64,000 bases of DNA, taken from Warburgia ugandensis (taxonomy: Eukaryota; Streptophyta; Magnoliopsida; Canellales; Canellaceae). Position numbers and translations under genes: made by a program. Where the stretch lies: positions 17,848,414 through 17,912,413 of the forward strand of contig CP141134.1 of assembly GCA_035236585.1 (NCBI GenBank), in the 5' to 3' direction. The notes beneath the pieces are model-generated. The model was given only the letters and a program-made list of their open reading frames with translations, was not told the DNA's origin and did not search any database. Shown here one piece after another: positions 1-11,289 of the stretch; position 1 is the first letter of the stretch, and each line of letters begins with the position of its first letter.

Positions 1-365
1 TGATAGGACATAGGTTCACCTGGTCAATGATCACAATAGGTGCTAGCATTGATCAAATTGTTATGTTTTTTGGCTACTTAAGGTTCAATAGTTTTCATTG
101 TAATGGTTACTTAAGATGCAATGTGAAGTTTGTTCTGCCTTTTATAAAAAAAATGTGATGTAAATTTGATTTTCAATGAGTGACTCATTGTTCAAAATTG
201 GAGAGCACTTCAAGTGCTAAGTGTACAAGTAGCACATTGACTGTGATTATCCAAATCATTCATTTATTAGGTCTTAATTTGTGAACCATGTCATTCATTT
301 GGTTTTAGAGAAACATGTCAATATCCAAACAATTTTATTCCATCATATTATCTCTTATTGATATT
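1..365. other. No recognisable feature (left edge)
   Basis: AT-rich sequence with no open frame of note. It lacks the AAAGTC/GACTTT words that begin at about 366. The CACTA left terminus expected from the right end was looked for and not found here, so this may be flanking DNA, an internal insertion or a diverged end. Confidence 0.5.
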
Positions 366-737
366 AAAGTCGGCATAAAAAAGTAGCTTATATGATTGTA
401 GTCTTTACAAATATTTTAGAAGTCATTTTAAAATAAATGACTTTAAATATATATACTTAAGAAGTCATTTAATCGTAAGCGACTTTAAAAAACTGGTGTG
501 AGGAGTGAATTTTTCATGGGAAGAACTTTTAAAGTTGTTTTTACAAAAATGACTTAAAAAATGCATAAATTTTGAAGTCATTTTAAGAAAGTGACTTCAA
601 AAGTACCGCGATAAATTTGGCAGAAATATTTTATTTAGTGGGAATGGACTTTTAAAGTCGTTTAGTGCTAAGCGACTTCAAAAGTTATATATTTTCAAAG
701 TCGTTTAGCACTAAATGACTACTAAAGTCTTGGATGA

Positions 738-748
738 TTTATAAATAG
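738..748 (+). promoter_or_regulatory. Putative TATA box, first copy
   Basis: TTTATAAATAG is followed by a CT-rich stretch. A possible 5' splice signal lies near 890-900 and a TTTTGTAG acceptor-like site at about 965-972. It could be the promoter and first exon of the transposase gene starting near 3107. It is duplicated at 1750. The assignment is inferred from motif order alone. Confidence 0.35.
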
Positions 749-1749
749 CTGTCAAAGTACGTTTTTTCCTTTATCTTCTTCTTCTCACGATTTTGGCATG
801 ACAGCTTCGTCTTTGGGCCTTATGCTGCTCTCTTTTTTCCTTTTTACTTTCCAATTTTATATTTTGACTATTTGTGTCATGAAAAAAAACTATAAGCAAA
901 CCACAATTTCTTTTAAATCACACGAATGTTTTTTTTCTTGTTACTAACTTTTCTGTGTTTTTATTTTGTAGATGACGTGGGTTTTCGTACTACACATCAT
1001 GGGGTTAAAGAATTAGTTTGATCATCCTAATTTTGGCAAAATCATATGATTTCAATGAACATGATAACTACTCTCTCAAGCCTCACTATTGAGAAGGGAG
1101 AACTATAGAATTTGTTGTTCTCATCCAAAAAAGTGATGGTTATACCATCAACTTTCTGCTTATTTTGAAGAAAAAGAGTGGTGTCACCTAAATACTAGGC
1201 TAGATTTTGATGTATAAGAGCAGATTTGCTATTTGATCTTGGCTTGACAAGATCTAATAGTATGTAACATTAGATGTAATAAAAAAATAATTTAATTTCT
1301 TTGTTGATGTTAGTATATAACATTTGATACATATGTAACATTGGATGTAATAAAAAAATAATTTGATTTCCTTGTTTGATGTGTTTGTTTGTATATATAC
1401 ATATGATTGTGTTGTAAAATCAGTTTCATTGTGATTTATGTAAATTTGGAATATATAAAAGGTAAATAAATATATATATTTTTGTAAAAATTTAAAAAAA
1501 TTAAAGTTATTTCTAGGAAAACGACTTCAAAAATTCAAACATTTAAAGTCGTTTTTATGAAAACAACTTTAAAATTCATAACTTTTGAAGTCATTTTAAG
1601 GAAGAGACTTCAAAAGTATCGCAATAAATTTGGTCAAATATTTTATTTAGTAGGAATGGACTTTTAAAGTCATTTAGTGCTAAGCGACTTCAAAAGTAAG
1701 ATATTTTCAAAGTCGTTTAGTACTAAACAACTTCTAAAGTCTTTGATGA

Positions 1750-1760
1750 TTTATAAATAG
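1750..1760 (+). promoter_or_regulatory. Putative TATA box, second copy
   Basis: TTTATAAATAG repeats the motif at 738, with the same CT-rich downstream stretch. A GTAAGT donor-like site lies at about 1910 and a TTTTGTAG acceptor-like site at about 1981-1988. It is closer to the transposase frame than the first copy and is therefore the better candidate promoter for it. No transcript evidence is available. Confidence 0.35.
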
Positions 1761-3106
1761 CTGTCAAAGTATGTTTTTTCCTTTGTCTTCTTCTTCTCAT
1801 AGTTTTGGCATGATTACTTTGTCTTTGGGCCTTATGCTTCTCTCTTTTTCCTTTTTCCTTCTTACTTTTTATTTTTATATTTTGACTGTTTGTTTCATGG
1901 AAAAAACTGTAAGTAAACCACAACTTCTTTTAAATCACATGAATATTTCTTTTCTTGTTACTAACTTTTCTATATTTTTATTTTGTAGATCATGTGGGTT
2001 TTCACACTACATATCATGGGGTTAAAGAATCTGTTTGATCATTCTAATTTTACTAAAATTGTATGATTTCATTGAAAATGACAACTACTCCTCTCTCAAG
2101 CCTCACTAATGAAGAAAGGGAGAACAATATGATTTGTGGTTCTCACCCAGAATTAGGGTTTGATGAAGAGTGGTGGTTATAACATCAACTTTTGGCCTAT
2201 TTTGATGAAAAGGAGTGGTCTCAACTAAACAGTAGGCCATATTTTGATTAAAAAATAGCAAATTTGCTCTTTGATCTTGGCTAATAAGATCTAATAATGT
2301 GTAACATTTTGATATATATATATATGTAACACTGGATGTAATAAAAAAATAATTTGATTTCCTTGTTGATGTGTTTGTTTATATATCTACATATGATTGT
2401 GTTGTAAAATTAGTTTCATTGTGCATTTATGTAAATTTCTAAGGTACAAAAGGTAAATAAATATATATTTTATGTGAAAAATTAAAAATTATTAAAGTCA
2501 TTTGTACAAAATGACTTTAAAAGTCTATACTTTAAAAGTTGTTTTTATGGAAACAACTTTAAAAGTGCATACATTTAAAGTCATTTTTTCTGAAAATGAG
2601 AAAATCACTTTAAAAGTCCATACATTTAAAGTCAGTTTTCTTGAAATGGCTTCAATTGTACTTCTATTTTAAGAATTATTTTGTCGACTTCTACCATGCC
2701 TTTCCGCTTTGTGTTTATTATCTGTGCATAAAAATTAAACCAGACTTCTGTTTCCCTACTCTAAACCAAATCCTACCTGTGTGAATTTGAATTACATTCA
2801 CAAATTTGGGGTCAATATCGATTTTTGAGTGTTGGTTAGTATCTCTATGTTTGTCTTATATGTACTAATGCATATTTGAAGAATTTTTACAAGGTTGTGG
2901 ATTAGAAATTGTTCCTTTGAAAGTTGATTTCATTCATGAATGTGTCTATCATAATTTACTTTTTTTATTTATTGTTAATTGAAAATTTCCATGAAATCTA
3001 ATTATTTTGAATACTTCTAATTCCTGTATATCTTGTGTTTGGTAAAATGCCTAACTTAATCTTTTCATGTCTTACAAGTCTCCACACAAATTTGCTTTGA
3101 TTTCTT

Positions 3107-6100
3107 GTGCTAATGGACAAATATATTTGGATGTCTGTGACAAGGATATCGAAAGAATATGAGGAGGGTATAGAATATTTCATAGTGTTTGCACTTAGGG
3201 TAGGCATTGATTATAATTGCATTCGTTGTCCATGCTCAAAATGTGGAAACTTGAAAAAAGTAACTGTAGGGGTGTTGAGAGAATACTTGTGTTTAACAAA
3301 ATCGTTGAAAGCTACCACCTATGGATTTGGCATGGAGAAGAACTACTGCATAAGCCTTCAACAAAGCTTAGAATATATGATCAAGACATTGTAGGAAGTG
3401 TTGGAGACAGTAGTATAGCTATACCAATGTTTCGAGATGCACATGATGACTTTCAGGATGTCCCTAAACAATTTCATGCTACATTAGAAGAAGTAGATCA
3501 GCTGTTGTACCCTAGGTGTAAAGATTATACCAAGCTATCTGCAGTGGTAGAACTTTTCAATGTGAAATTAAGATTTGGTTTTTCAGATCAAGGTTTTATA
3601 GAAGTCTTAAAAGTAGTGGGTAAGATGCTACCGAAGGATAATAAATTGGCGAGGTCCAAATAGGAGGCAAAGAAAACCATCAGTGCACTAGGATTGAAGT
3701 ATGAGAAGATACATGCGCGTCCTAATGATTGCCTCTTGTATAGGAAGGAGCACAAGGATAAAACTACATGCCCAACTTGTGGATAGCCAAGATGAAAGTT
3801 AAAGAAGAATTCAACTGAGACAGTTAAAGGCATTCCTGCAAAGGTTCCATAATACTTCCCTCTATTCCAAGGTTCAAAAGAAAATAGAAATAGGGAATAG
3901 CTTTTCACGCCATTGAGCAGATAGCCCAGCATGGAAACTCATAAACTTCATGTGGCTTAATTTTAGCCAAGAACCTAGAAACCTATGTCTAGCATTATTT
4001 GCAAATGGGATTAATCGTCATGGTTCTATGAGTAGTAGGTATAGTTGTTGGCCTGTTATATTAGTTTGTTACAACCTTCCACCATTTCTATGTATGAAGA
4101 GGAAGATCATGATGCTAACTATGTTGATATCGGGTCCAAAGTAGCTTGGGAATGACATTGACATGTACTTGTCTCCCTCGATAGATGATCTTGAAACATT
4201 ATGGGATGCAGGCATTGAAGCATACAATGCATACATGAAAGAGTCATTCACCCTAAAGGCTATATTGTTGTGGATAATAAGCGACTTCCCTGAATATGAT
4301 AATTTGTTTAGATGCATTGTGAAGGGATACAATTCTTGTCTTGTCTGTAGTGATCAAACATGTGCTATACAACTTAAACATGGTAAGAAAATGACATTAA
4401 TTGGGCACAGAAGATGGTTGGGTAGAGACCATCCATATCATTTTGAGAAGGGATAATTTAATGGGAGTGTAGAGACAAGGACACCTTCAAAGATGTTGAC
4501 CGGACATTAGGTATTAGAGAAGGTTAAAAATATTAATGTCTTAGGGGAAAGAATATAAAGAAATCAAGTAAATGTGCATGTGAAAGTAATTGTAGAAGAA
4601 TAAATTAATCTTTTTTAGTTTGCCATAGTGAAATCACTGCACATGCACCATGTGCTTGATGTCATATACATTGAGAAGAATGTGTGTGAAAGCTTGACTA
4701 GTACCTTGCTTAATATCTTAAGAAAAACAAAGGACGAACTTACAGTTCAAATGGATCTTATGAACATGGGTTTGAAGAGGAGGTTGACCTTGAGGATAGG
4801 GGTAGTTGAGGAACATACCCGCCTAAGGAAAATTATACTCTCAATAGAGAGGAGAGGAGAATAATGTGTAAAAGCTTGTTTGAGCTCAAAGTCGTAAACA
4901 TCTACTCTTCAAACTTTAAAAACATTATTTCCATGGAAGAGTTAAAATTGTTGGGGATGAAGTCCCATGATTGCCATGCATTGATGCAACAACTACTGCT
5001 AGTAGCAATACATTCTATGTTACTAGAAAAAGTTAGGGGAGCTATTATAAAATTCTGCTACTTCTTTAATGCTTTATGTAAGAAGGTGGTTGATGTTTCA
5101 AAATTACAAGAAATTCAAGGTCATCTAGTGACAACTTTATGTGAGCTTGAGACAATCTTCCCACCATCCTTATTTGACATCATGCTACACTTAACAGTGC
5201 ACCTCATTGATGAGGTCAAACTTTGTGGGCTAGTTTACTTGTGATGGATATATTTGTTTGAGAGGTACATGAAAATTTTAAAAGGGAATGCACGTAATCA
5301 CAACCGGTTAGAAGGGTGTATAGCCGAATGTTATATTACTGAGGAAGCAATGGAGTTTTGCATAGAGTACTTTGTAGGTTTGGATGCCATTGGAATCCTA
5401 AGAAAGAAACAATCAGTTGCATTTCATGATCTAAAGGTTGGCGAGCCTCTATCATTGACCATTGACTATAAAGAATGGGACCAGGTGCATCTTTATGTGT
5501 TGTGAAATGTTGATGAAGTCCAACCTTACATTGAGTAAGTTGATCATGCATGCATGCACTTATGTAAAATTTAATTGTTGATAGTTAATTATATTTTACA
5601 TGATTACTCTATTAGTTTGTGTGTGTGTACGTAGTGAACACATGGATGTACTCAAGGTAAAGAATCCAAGTTATGCAAAGAAACAGAAGTAGTTACAATT
5701 CGAGCATTGTCACACTTTCAATAATTGGCTGCGTAAGAAGGTAAAATGAAAGAAATCTCACTTAAGTTAAAAAATTACATTCTGTACACACACATGTATA
5801 TATTAATCTTACTTATGCCTACTTAATATACACAAATTCAAGATCAGCGAGAAGCAGAAGGCAATGGTATATCAGAAACCTTGGGTTGGATGGTGATGGG
5901 ACCATGACCAGAAGTAATAAAATATGCTAGATATGCCATTAATGGTTATCACTTTTACACAAATATGCTGAATATGACACCAATGCTACATTCTTTTTAA
6001 GTTCAAAGGATAATAGGCCAATAGTGGCGGATGATATTTATTACGGGGTTATAAGAGAGATTTGGGCCTTGGATTATATTTTCAGAACTGTGATTGTGTT

Positions 6101-6460
6101 TAAGTACGATTGAGTAGAACACAACAGCATCAAGACTGATGTCCTTGGATTGACATTGGTTGACCTCAATAGGATCGGCTATAAAAATGATCAATTTATT
6201 TTGGCATCTTAAGCAAAACAAGTATTTTATGTATAAGATGAACATGATAAGAGATGATCAATTGTTTTATCATCATATCCAAGGGATTTTTATGATGAAG
6301 ACGATCTAAGACATGCTGAAATCAATTGCCCTTCTATTACTAAAACAATCCCATCAATTGAAGCACTACTTGGTGAGAATGATGATTATATGTGTGATAA
6401 TGGTGAGGAAGGTGATTGGGCTTGAAAACAATATATACTTTGGAGAACATGGAATATGTA
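3107..6460 (+). pseudogene. CACTA (En/Spm) TNP2-type transposase, decayed
   Basis: TNP2 transposases cut and move CACTA elements. The frame pieces follow the family order. At 3113-3330 is a transposase-associated domain with the zinc-binding-like motif IRCPCSKCGNLKK. At 3690-3800 is YEKIHA..CLLYRKEH with TCPTCG. At 3950-4450 is the TNP2 core, including NLPPFLCMK, DIDMYLSPSIDDLETLWDAG and LKAILLWIISDFPEY, then CLVC. At 4628-5370 is DUF4218-like sequence (KSHDCHALMQQLL, EMLHLTVHLIDE-like). At 5640-5760 is a DNPRM-like linker. At 5990-6245 is DUF4216-like sequence (YYGVIREIWALDY, LTLVDLNRIGYKN). Many stops and frameshifts interrupt it (for example 3661, 4142-4144, 5242), so no functional protein is expected. 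Introns cannot be separated cleanly from decay. Confidence 0.85.
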
Positions 6461-6959
6461 TATTAGTTAGTTGTAATATATATATATATATATATAATGT
6501 CATGTTTATAATTTTTAGCTCTGCATTTGTCATGAGATATATGGAATATTGATAGTGAGCTATATATATATATATATATATGAATGCATGAATCAATGTT
6601 CACTATCTATTTTATTGCGTATTACTTATTAGATACTATGAAGTACTAACATAAAAGGTGTATATATTTTGAATAAAAATTTATAAAAAAAGTATAAAAT
6701 ATTGTATACTTTTAAAGTCATTTAGAATATAAATGACTTGTTTATATATAACAAATTTAGCAACAAAAGGGACCTCCTAAATTTACTGTATTAATTATTT
6801 AACATCATTGATTCTTAAATAACAATTTACAAATGTTGGAATTATGTGAATTTGGTTTCAAGAAAATTAACGTTAATATAAGAACTACTCTGACAGGCAT
6901 AGGTCATGAAATGGACAGGGAAATTTAAGCTAGCACTTCCACATTCCCACTTCATAATT

Positions 6960-7072
6960 TAAGCCCTGAACCCCAAACCCCAAACCCTAAACCTTAAACC
7001 ATGAACCTTGAACCGTGAACCCTGAACCTTGAACCTTGAATCTTGAACTTGAACCCTTAGCCTGAACCCTAA
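6960..7072. repeat. Degenerate telomere-like repeat (CCCTAAA/CCCTGAA)
   Basis: A run of heptamer-like variants reads CCCTGAACC, CCCCAAACC, CCCTAAACC, CCTTGAACC and so on. The plant telomere unit is CCCTAAA, so this is either a decayed interstitial telomeric repeat or an independently expanded look-alike. A second shorter run lies at 7628-7705. Confidence 0.6.
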
Positions 7073-7522
7073 TTCCATATTTATATATAAATTTTAGGTC
7101 TTTTGTCATGACCTATATGCATGGATTGATAAGTGAGCTATATATATGTGCATACAAAGAATGCATGAATCAATGTTGACTATAAAATATAAAAAAATCC
7201 ATTTAATTGTGTATTAATTGTTAGATATTGTGAGGTACTAACATAAAAGGTGTTTACAATTTGAACAAAAAAATTAATTTAATACGTTTAAAGTTGTTTT
7301 TTTGAAAACGACATTAAAAGTTTAGACTTTTAAAGTCATTTTTTTGGAAACAACTTTCAAAGTGTAACACACATCATAATTAATTATTCATCTTTTTTTA
7401 TTATTAATGTCTTGTATTACTACAAATTTTGTACTTCTTTGGTTATCACATATTTTTATTTCTTTAGGAATGTTTCTAAAATATTTTATGTAGGTAAACT
7501 TTGGAAGCTTAGTGTTAATCAA

Positions 7523-7524
<2 letters not shown>

Positions 7525-7607
<83 letters not shown>
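7525..7607. repeat. (AC)n microsatellite
   Basis: Uninterrupted AC dinucleotide run of about 83 bp. Apparent poly-TH or poly-CV proteins here are translations of the repeat. Confidence 0.95.
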
Positions 7608-7608
<1 letters not shown>

Positions 7609-7627
7609 TCATTTAAAATTAAGTATA

Positions 7628-7705
7628 TAAAACCCTAACCCTGTGCCCTAAACCTTAACCCCGAACCTTGAACCGTGTATCCTAAACCCTGAACCCTAAT
7701 TTCAT
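7628..7705. repeat. Second degenerate telomere-like repeat
   Basis: AAACCCTAACCCTGTGCCCTAAACC-type variants resemble the run at 6960-7072 and sit in the equivalent position of the next repeat unit, just after the (AC)n tract. Confidence 0.5.
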
Positions 7706-8393
7706 ATTTATAATTTTAATTAGCTCTTTTGTCATGGATTGAAATGGATAGGGAAATTTAAGTTAACATAGCCACATTCCCACTTCATAATTAATTTATC
7801 ATCTTATTTTGCTTAATGTTCTTTCATTAGTATAGTTTTTGTAATTCTTTGGTAATAACATAATTTTAGTTCTTAATTTAGGAGTGTTTCTATAGTATCT
7901 TGTGGCGTAAGTAAACTTTGGAAGCTTATAGTATCAATCAAATATATATATTCATTTAAAATTAATTAATTGTTATATATGAAGTACTAACATAAAAGGT
8001 GTATATATTTTGAATAAAAATATATTTTTCTTAATTTTCTTTTATTTTTACAGTTTTTGTAATTATTTGATTGTCACATATTTTTAGTTCTTAATTTAGG
8101 AGTGTTTTTAAAGTATTTTGTGACACATGTAAACTTTGGAAGCTTATAGTGTCAATCATATATATATAGATATATTCATTTAAAATTAATTATTTAAATA
8201 TTATATATGAAATACTATAATAAAAGGTGTATATATTTTGAATAAAATAGTTATAAATAAAAATAATAAAAAAGTGTATGCATGAACCTATGTTGACTTC
8301 AAACATGTACACGTTTAAAGTATGTACATTAAATAGCAATTTACAAAAGTTTGACTTATGTGAGTGTCAAGAAAACTTTAATATAAGAACCAT

Positions 8394-8508
<115 letters not shown>

Positions 8509-8934
8509 CATATAGCTCATGAAATGGATAGGGAAATTTAAGCTAACACACCCACATTCCCACCTCATAATTAATTTGCCATCTTATTTTGCTTAATGTT
8601 CATTTATTAGTACAGTTTTTATAATTCTTTGGTCATCACATATTTTTAGTTCTTAATTTTGGTTATCATAGTATTTTGTGGCACAAGTAAACTTTGGAAG
8701 CTTATAGTGTCAATCAAATATATATATATATTCATTTAAAATTAATTAATTGTTATATATGAAGTACTAACATAAAAAGTTTATATATTTTGAATAAAAA
8801 ATTATAAATATAAAAATTATAAATAGTGTATACTTTTAAAGACATTTTTCTCTAAATGACTTTAAAAGTCCACATTTTTAAAGTCATTTTATATATAAAT
8901 GACTTCTTATAGCCATAAAAGGGAGGTATGTAGG

Positions 8935-9605
8935 GGGCACACTGGGTTTCGGTGGGGGGGGGGGGACACAGAGGGAGGAGGTGGGGCAGTGGTACCGGAG
9001 AAGGGGTAGGTGGGGGTTTGGGTGGGGTACTAGAGAGAAGGGAGGTGGGGGCAAGGAGGGGGTTCGGATGGGGATCGAGAGAGGGGAGGTAGGGGGTGGG
9101 GTGGGGATTCGGGTGGGGTACTAGAGAGGGGGGGTGGGGGTAGGGAGGGGGTGCGGGTGTGGACTAGAGAGAGGGGAGCTGGGGGCAGGTGGAGGGGGGA
9201 CGAGAGAGGGGGAGCTGGGGGTAGGGAGGGTGTTCGGGTGGGGACCGAGAGGAGAGTGGGGAGGTGGGGACAAGGAGGGGGTTCGGGTGGGGACTAGAGG
9301 GAAGGGAGCTGGGGCACGGGGTGGGGGTTTAGGCGGTGTACTAGAGCAGGGGTAGGTGGGGAGTAGGGAGAGGGTTCGGGTGGGGACCGTAGAGGGTGAA
9401 GTGGGGTACGGGGAGGGGGTTCGAGTAGGGATTGGGGAGGGGGCATTGGGGGAAGGGAGGGAGTGGGGAACCGAGTTTCGGTGAGGGTTGGGGGGGAGGA
9501 GGTGCGACAAAGGTGAGGGGGAAACTGGGTTCTAGGGAGGGGGGAAGGGGTGTGACAAAGGTGAGGGGGGATCCAAGTCGTGTTGGGGGGGGCGGGTGGT
9601 ACCTC
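8935..9605. repeat. G-rich minisatellite (~670 bp)
   Basis: One strand is almost entirely G with scattered A, T and few C. A degenerate unit of roughly 50-60 bp recurs, built on GGGTTCGGGTGGGGACTAGAGAGAGGGG-like phrases (near 9058, 9107, 9155, 9230, 9275 and 9375). Composition contrasts sharply with the AT-rich flanks. Many runs of three or more G make G-quadruplex formation plausible. The proline- and serine-rich frames on the minus strand and the glycine-rich frames on the plus strand are taken as composition artefacts. Confidence 0.8.
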
Positions 9606-9892
9606 CATTTACTACTGTTTATTGATTGATTTTTAATGACCAATTTTCATGCTTTTTGGAGAGAATGAAGTGATTCGTGTACAAATCCTAGTTTTGGAGG
9701 TATTCATTTAGACGAATCAAAGTTGACAAGTGTGATATTACATGTGTGCTTAATTGCTTCCTCTTTTCTTTTGTTAAAATTTTTGATAATAACATTTAGT
9801 AACTCCAATGCATGTTTTCATTTTCATTTTCATGTTATTTGCTTTCCTAGTTAAATCAAGACCAATCTCTCTTAGGCTAGATTGTGTAGCTT

Positions 9893-10470
9893 TAAAATTA
9901 CTTGCAATGCCAAAACCATGAGTTTATGCTTTATATGTTAATGAATTCAATCCAATGTCAACATACACATTAGTCAAAGAATTTTGGGACAACCTATAGG
10001 CAATCCATAACTATGAATATTTTTATGATGAAAAGTAATGATTTTATTTTTGAAATATTTACTACATTTACCAACGTTATTAGTGGTTTGAAATCTTTTG
10101 GCATGTTTTTTACTAGCTGAGTTGGTGAATAAGATTCATAGGCCTTTCCTTAAATTTTTAGATGCCAAAAGGTCAACAATCTAAAGATTTAGAGAATTTG
10201 AAACTTGATGAGCTTATAAGGTCACTTATAAGATTGCTCATAAGTTCAAAAAAGAAGAGGAGCCAAAGAAGAAGAAAGGAATATCACTTAGAGGAAGAGA
10301 CTAAAAGTGTTGAAGATAATGCAGTTCTTACTAGGAAGTTCATTAAGGGAAGAAAGAACAATGAAAAGAAAAACTCTAAGAAAGCTACCAACAAAGGTTA
10401 TAAAAAAAACTTAAAGAAAGCATTATTAGAAGAGAGAGAGGGGGGGGGGAAGTTTATCTCATGAAAATGA
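9893..10470 (+). pseudogene. Copia-type gag (UBN2-like) fragment
   Basis: Translated pieces follow the order of plant Copia gag: VYALYVNEFNPMSTYTLVKEFWDNL (residues spread over 9920-9995), then ISGLKSFGM at about 10083-10110, then KDLENLKLDELIRSL at about 10180-10230, then a basic stretch. These match the usual SAKEIWD, NGLKSLG and KDLSKLSLEELIGSL blocks of UBN2 gag. The 100-residue open frame at 10162-10464 is part of it. Frameshifts and stops separate the blocks and no zinc knuckle or pol was recognised after it. It is probably a remnant nested in or captured by the CACTA element. Confidence 0.6.
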
Positions 10471-11285
10471 GTATTAGAAAATAAAAAATGATGGAAAAAA
10501 AATTCACTTAAAAAACTTGTTGAAGAAAAGAAGAAAAATGAAATTCATGTAAATGATCTTTCCAAAATTGCAAGAAAATGGCTGAAATGTGTGGTCTAAA
10601 AGTTTGCTTACATGTGATCTAACCAAAATTGTAACTAAACTATCTAAAATGATAAATTGGTTCTTAAGAAATCAAGTAAATAAAGTGTATGGACTAGAAA
10701 TTATGTATGACTCCTGAAAGGTAAAATTCCAAAAGTAAGATACTCATGAAACTTAAATAAAAAAGGCCTAAAATGACATGGTGCATGTGATTGAAGATAT
10801 GAAACATGATCATAAAACCAAAATTTAATGAACTTCAAGCATGCAAATAACCAAGAGAAACTTACACAAATCATAAACTCTATTGGATGGAATTTGGTAC
10901 ATGAATTGTGCACACGTACATATATAGATGAACATTTAGCATAAGTTAAGATTATCACTCCTTGTGAATAACTACACCCACTAAGAGATGTGAACTAGAA
11001 TCAGTGGAGTTAATGATTATTGATAGGTCTATGAGATTTGTAGTCCCTTTACAAATATCTATACTAAGCAAGCAAATACTTTTTATGCATCCATTATCTA
11101 TTTTTCTTGAGGTTAGTTTGTCATGTATGTTAGATATTGTATGTTTATGTGAAGACGGAGTCTCCTTTAATTATTTTTTTACTTAAACTATGTTTATTAG
11201 GGACATTAGTTTGGTTTCTTTAAATGCATTATATCGCCTATTTTTATGTCATTGTTCTAATATCATTAAGTGTTTCTTTATAGTA
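10470..11285. other. No recognisable gene
   Basis: AT-rich sequence with A-rich, lysine-type translation up to about 10700 that may be further gag remnant, then nothing recognisable before the next CACTA gene. Confidence 0.4.
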
Positions 11286-11289
11286 ATGA

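Larger units (their letters stand above)
500..2497. repeat. ~1-kb tandem duplication of CACTA 5' region
   Basis: Two direct copies of about 1 kb, roughly 500-1498 and 1499-2497, share long runs of near identity. Matching landmarks are TTTATAAATAG at 738 and 1750, the pyrimidine-rich stretch after each, ATCATGGGG at 996 and 2013, and GGTAAATAAA at 1461 and 2452. The offset drifts from 1012 to 991 because of small indels, including an internal duplication near 1265-1350 in the first copy. Each copy carries its own subterminal motifs, TATA-like box and intron-like signals. Confidence 0.8.
366..2660. repeat. CACTA left subterminal repeat region
   Basis: Dense clusters of a short motif occur in both orientations: AAAGTCATTT or AAAGTCGTTT and its complement AAATGACTTT or AACGACTTTA. 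They lie at about 366-735, 1490-1740 and 2490-2660, often as near-palindromes about 30-40 bp long. The same motif family fills 15415-15895, just inside the right terminus. Subterminal arrays of short direct and inverted motifs are typical of CACTA (En/Spm) transposons, where they bind the regulatory transposase. The motif is read directly; its binding role is inferred from the family. Confidence 0.75.

Noticed and set aside
1723..2025. Frames of 66 and 84 codons in the duplicated CACTA segment
   Set aside because: They overlap on opposite strands in the CT-rich leader, and the equivalent frame is not kept in the first copy.
7388..7630. Frames of alternating Val-Cys or Thr-His
   Set aside because: Translations of the (AC)n microsatellite.
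9121..9643. Several 65-129-codon frames, proline/serine-rich on the minus strand and glycine-rich on the plus strand
   Set aside because: They overlap each other in several frames over the G-rich minisatellite and follow directly from its composition; none has a domain.
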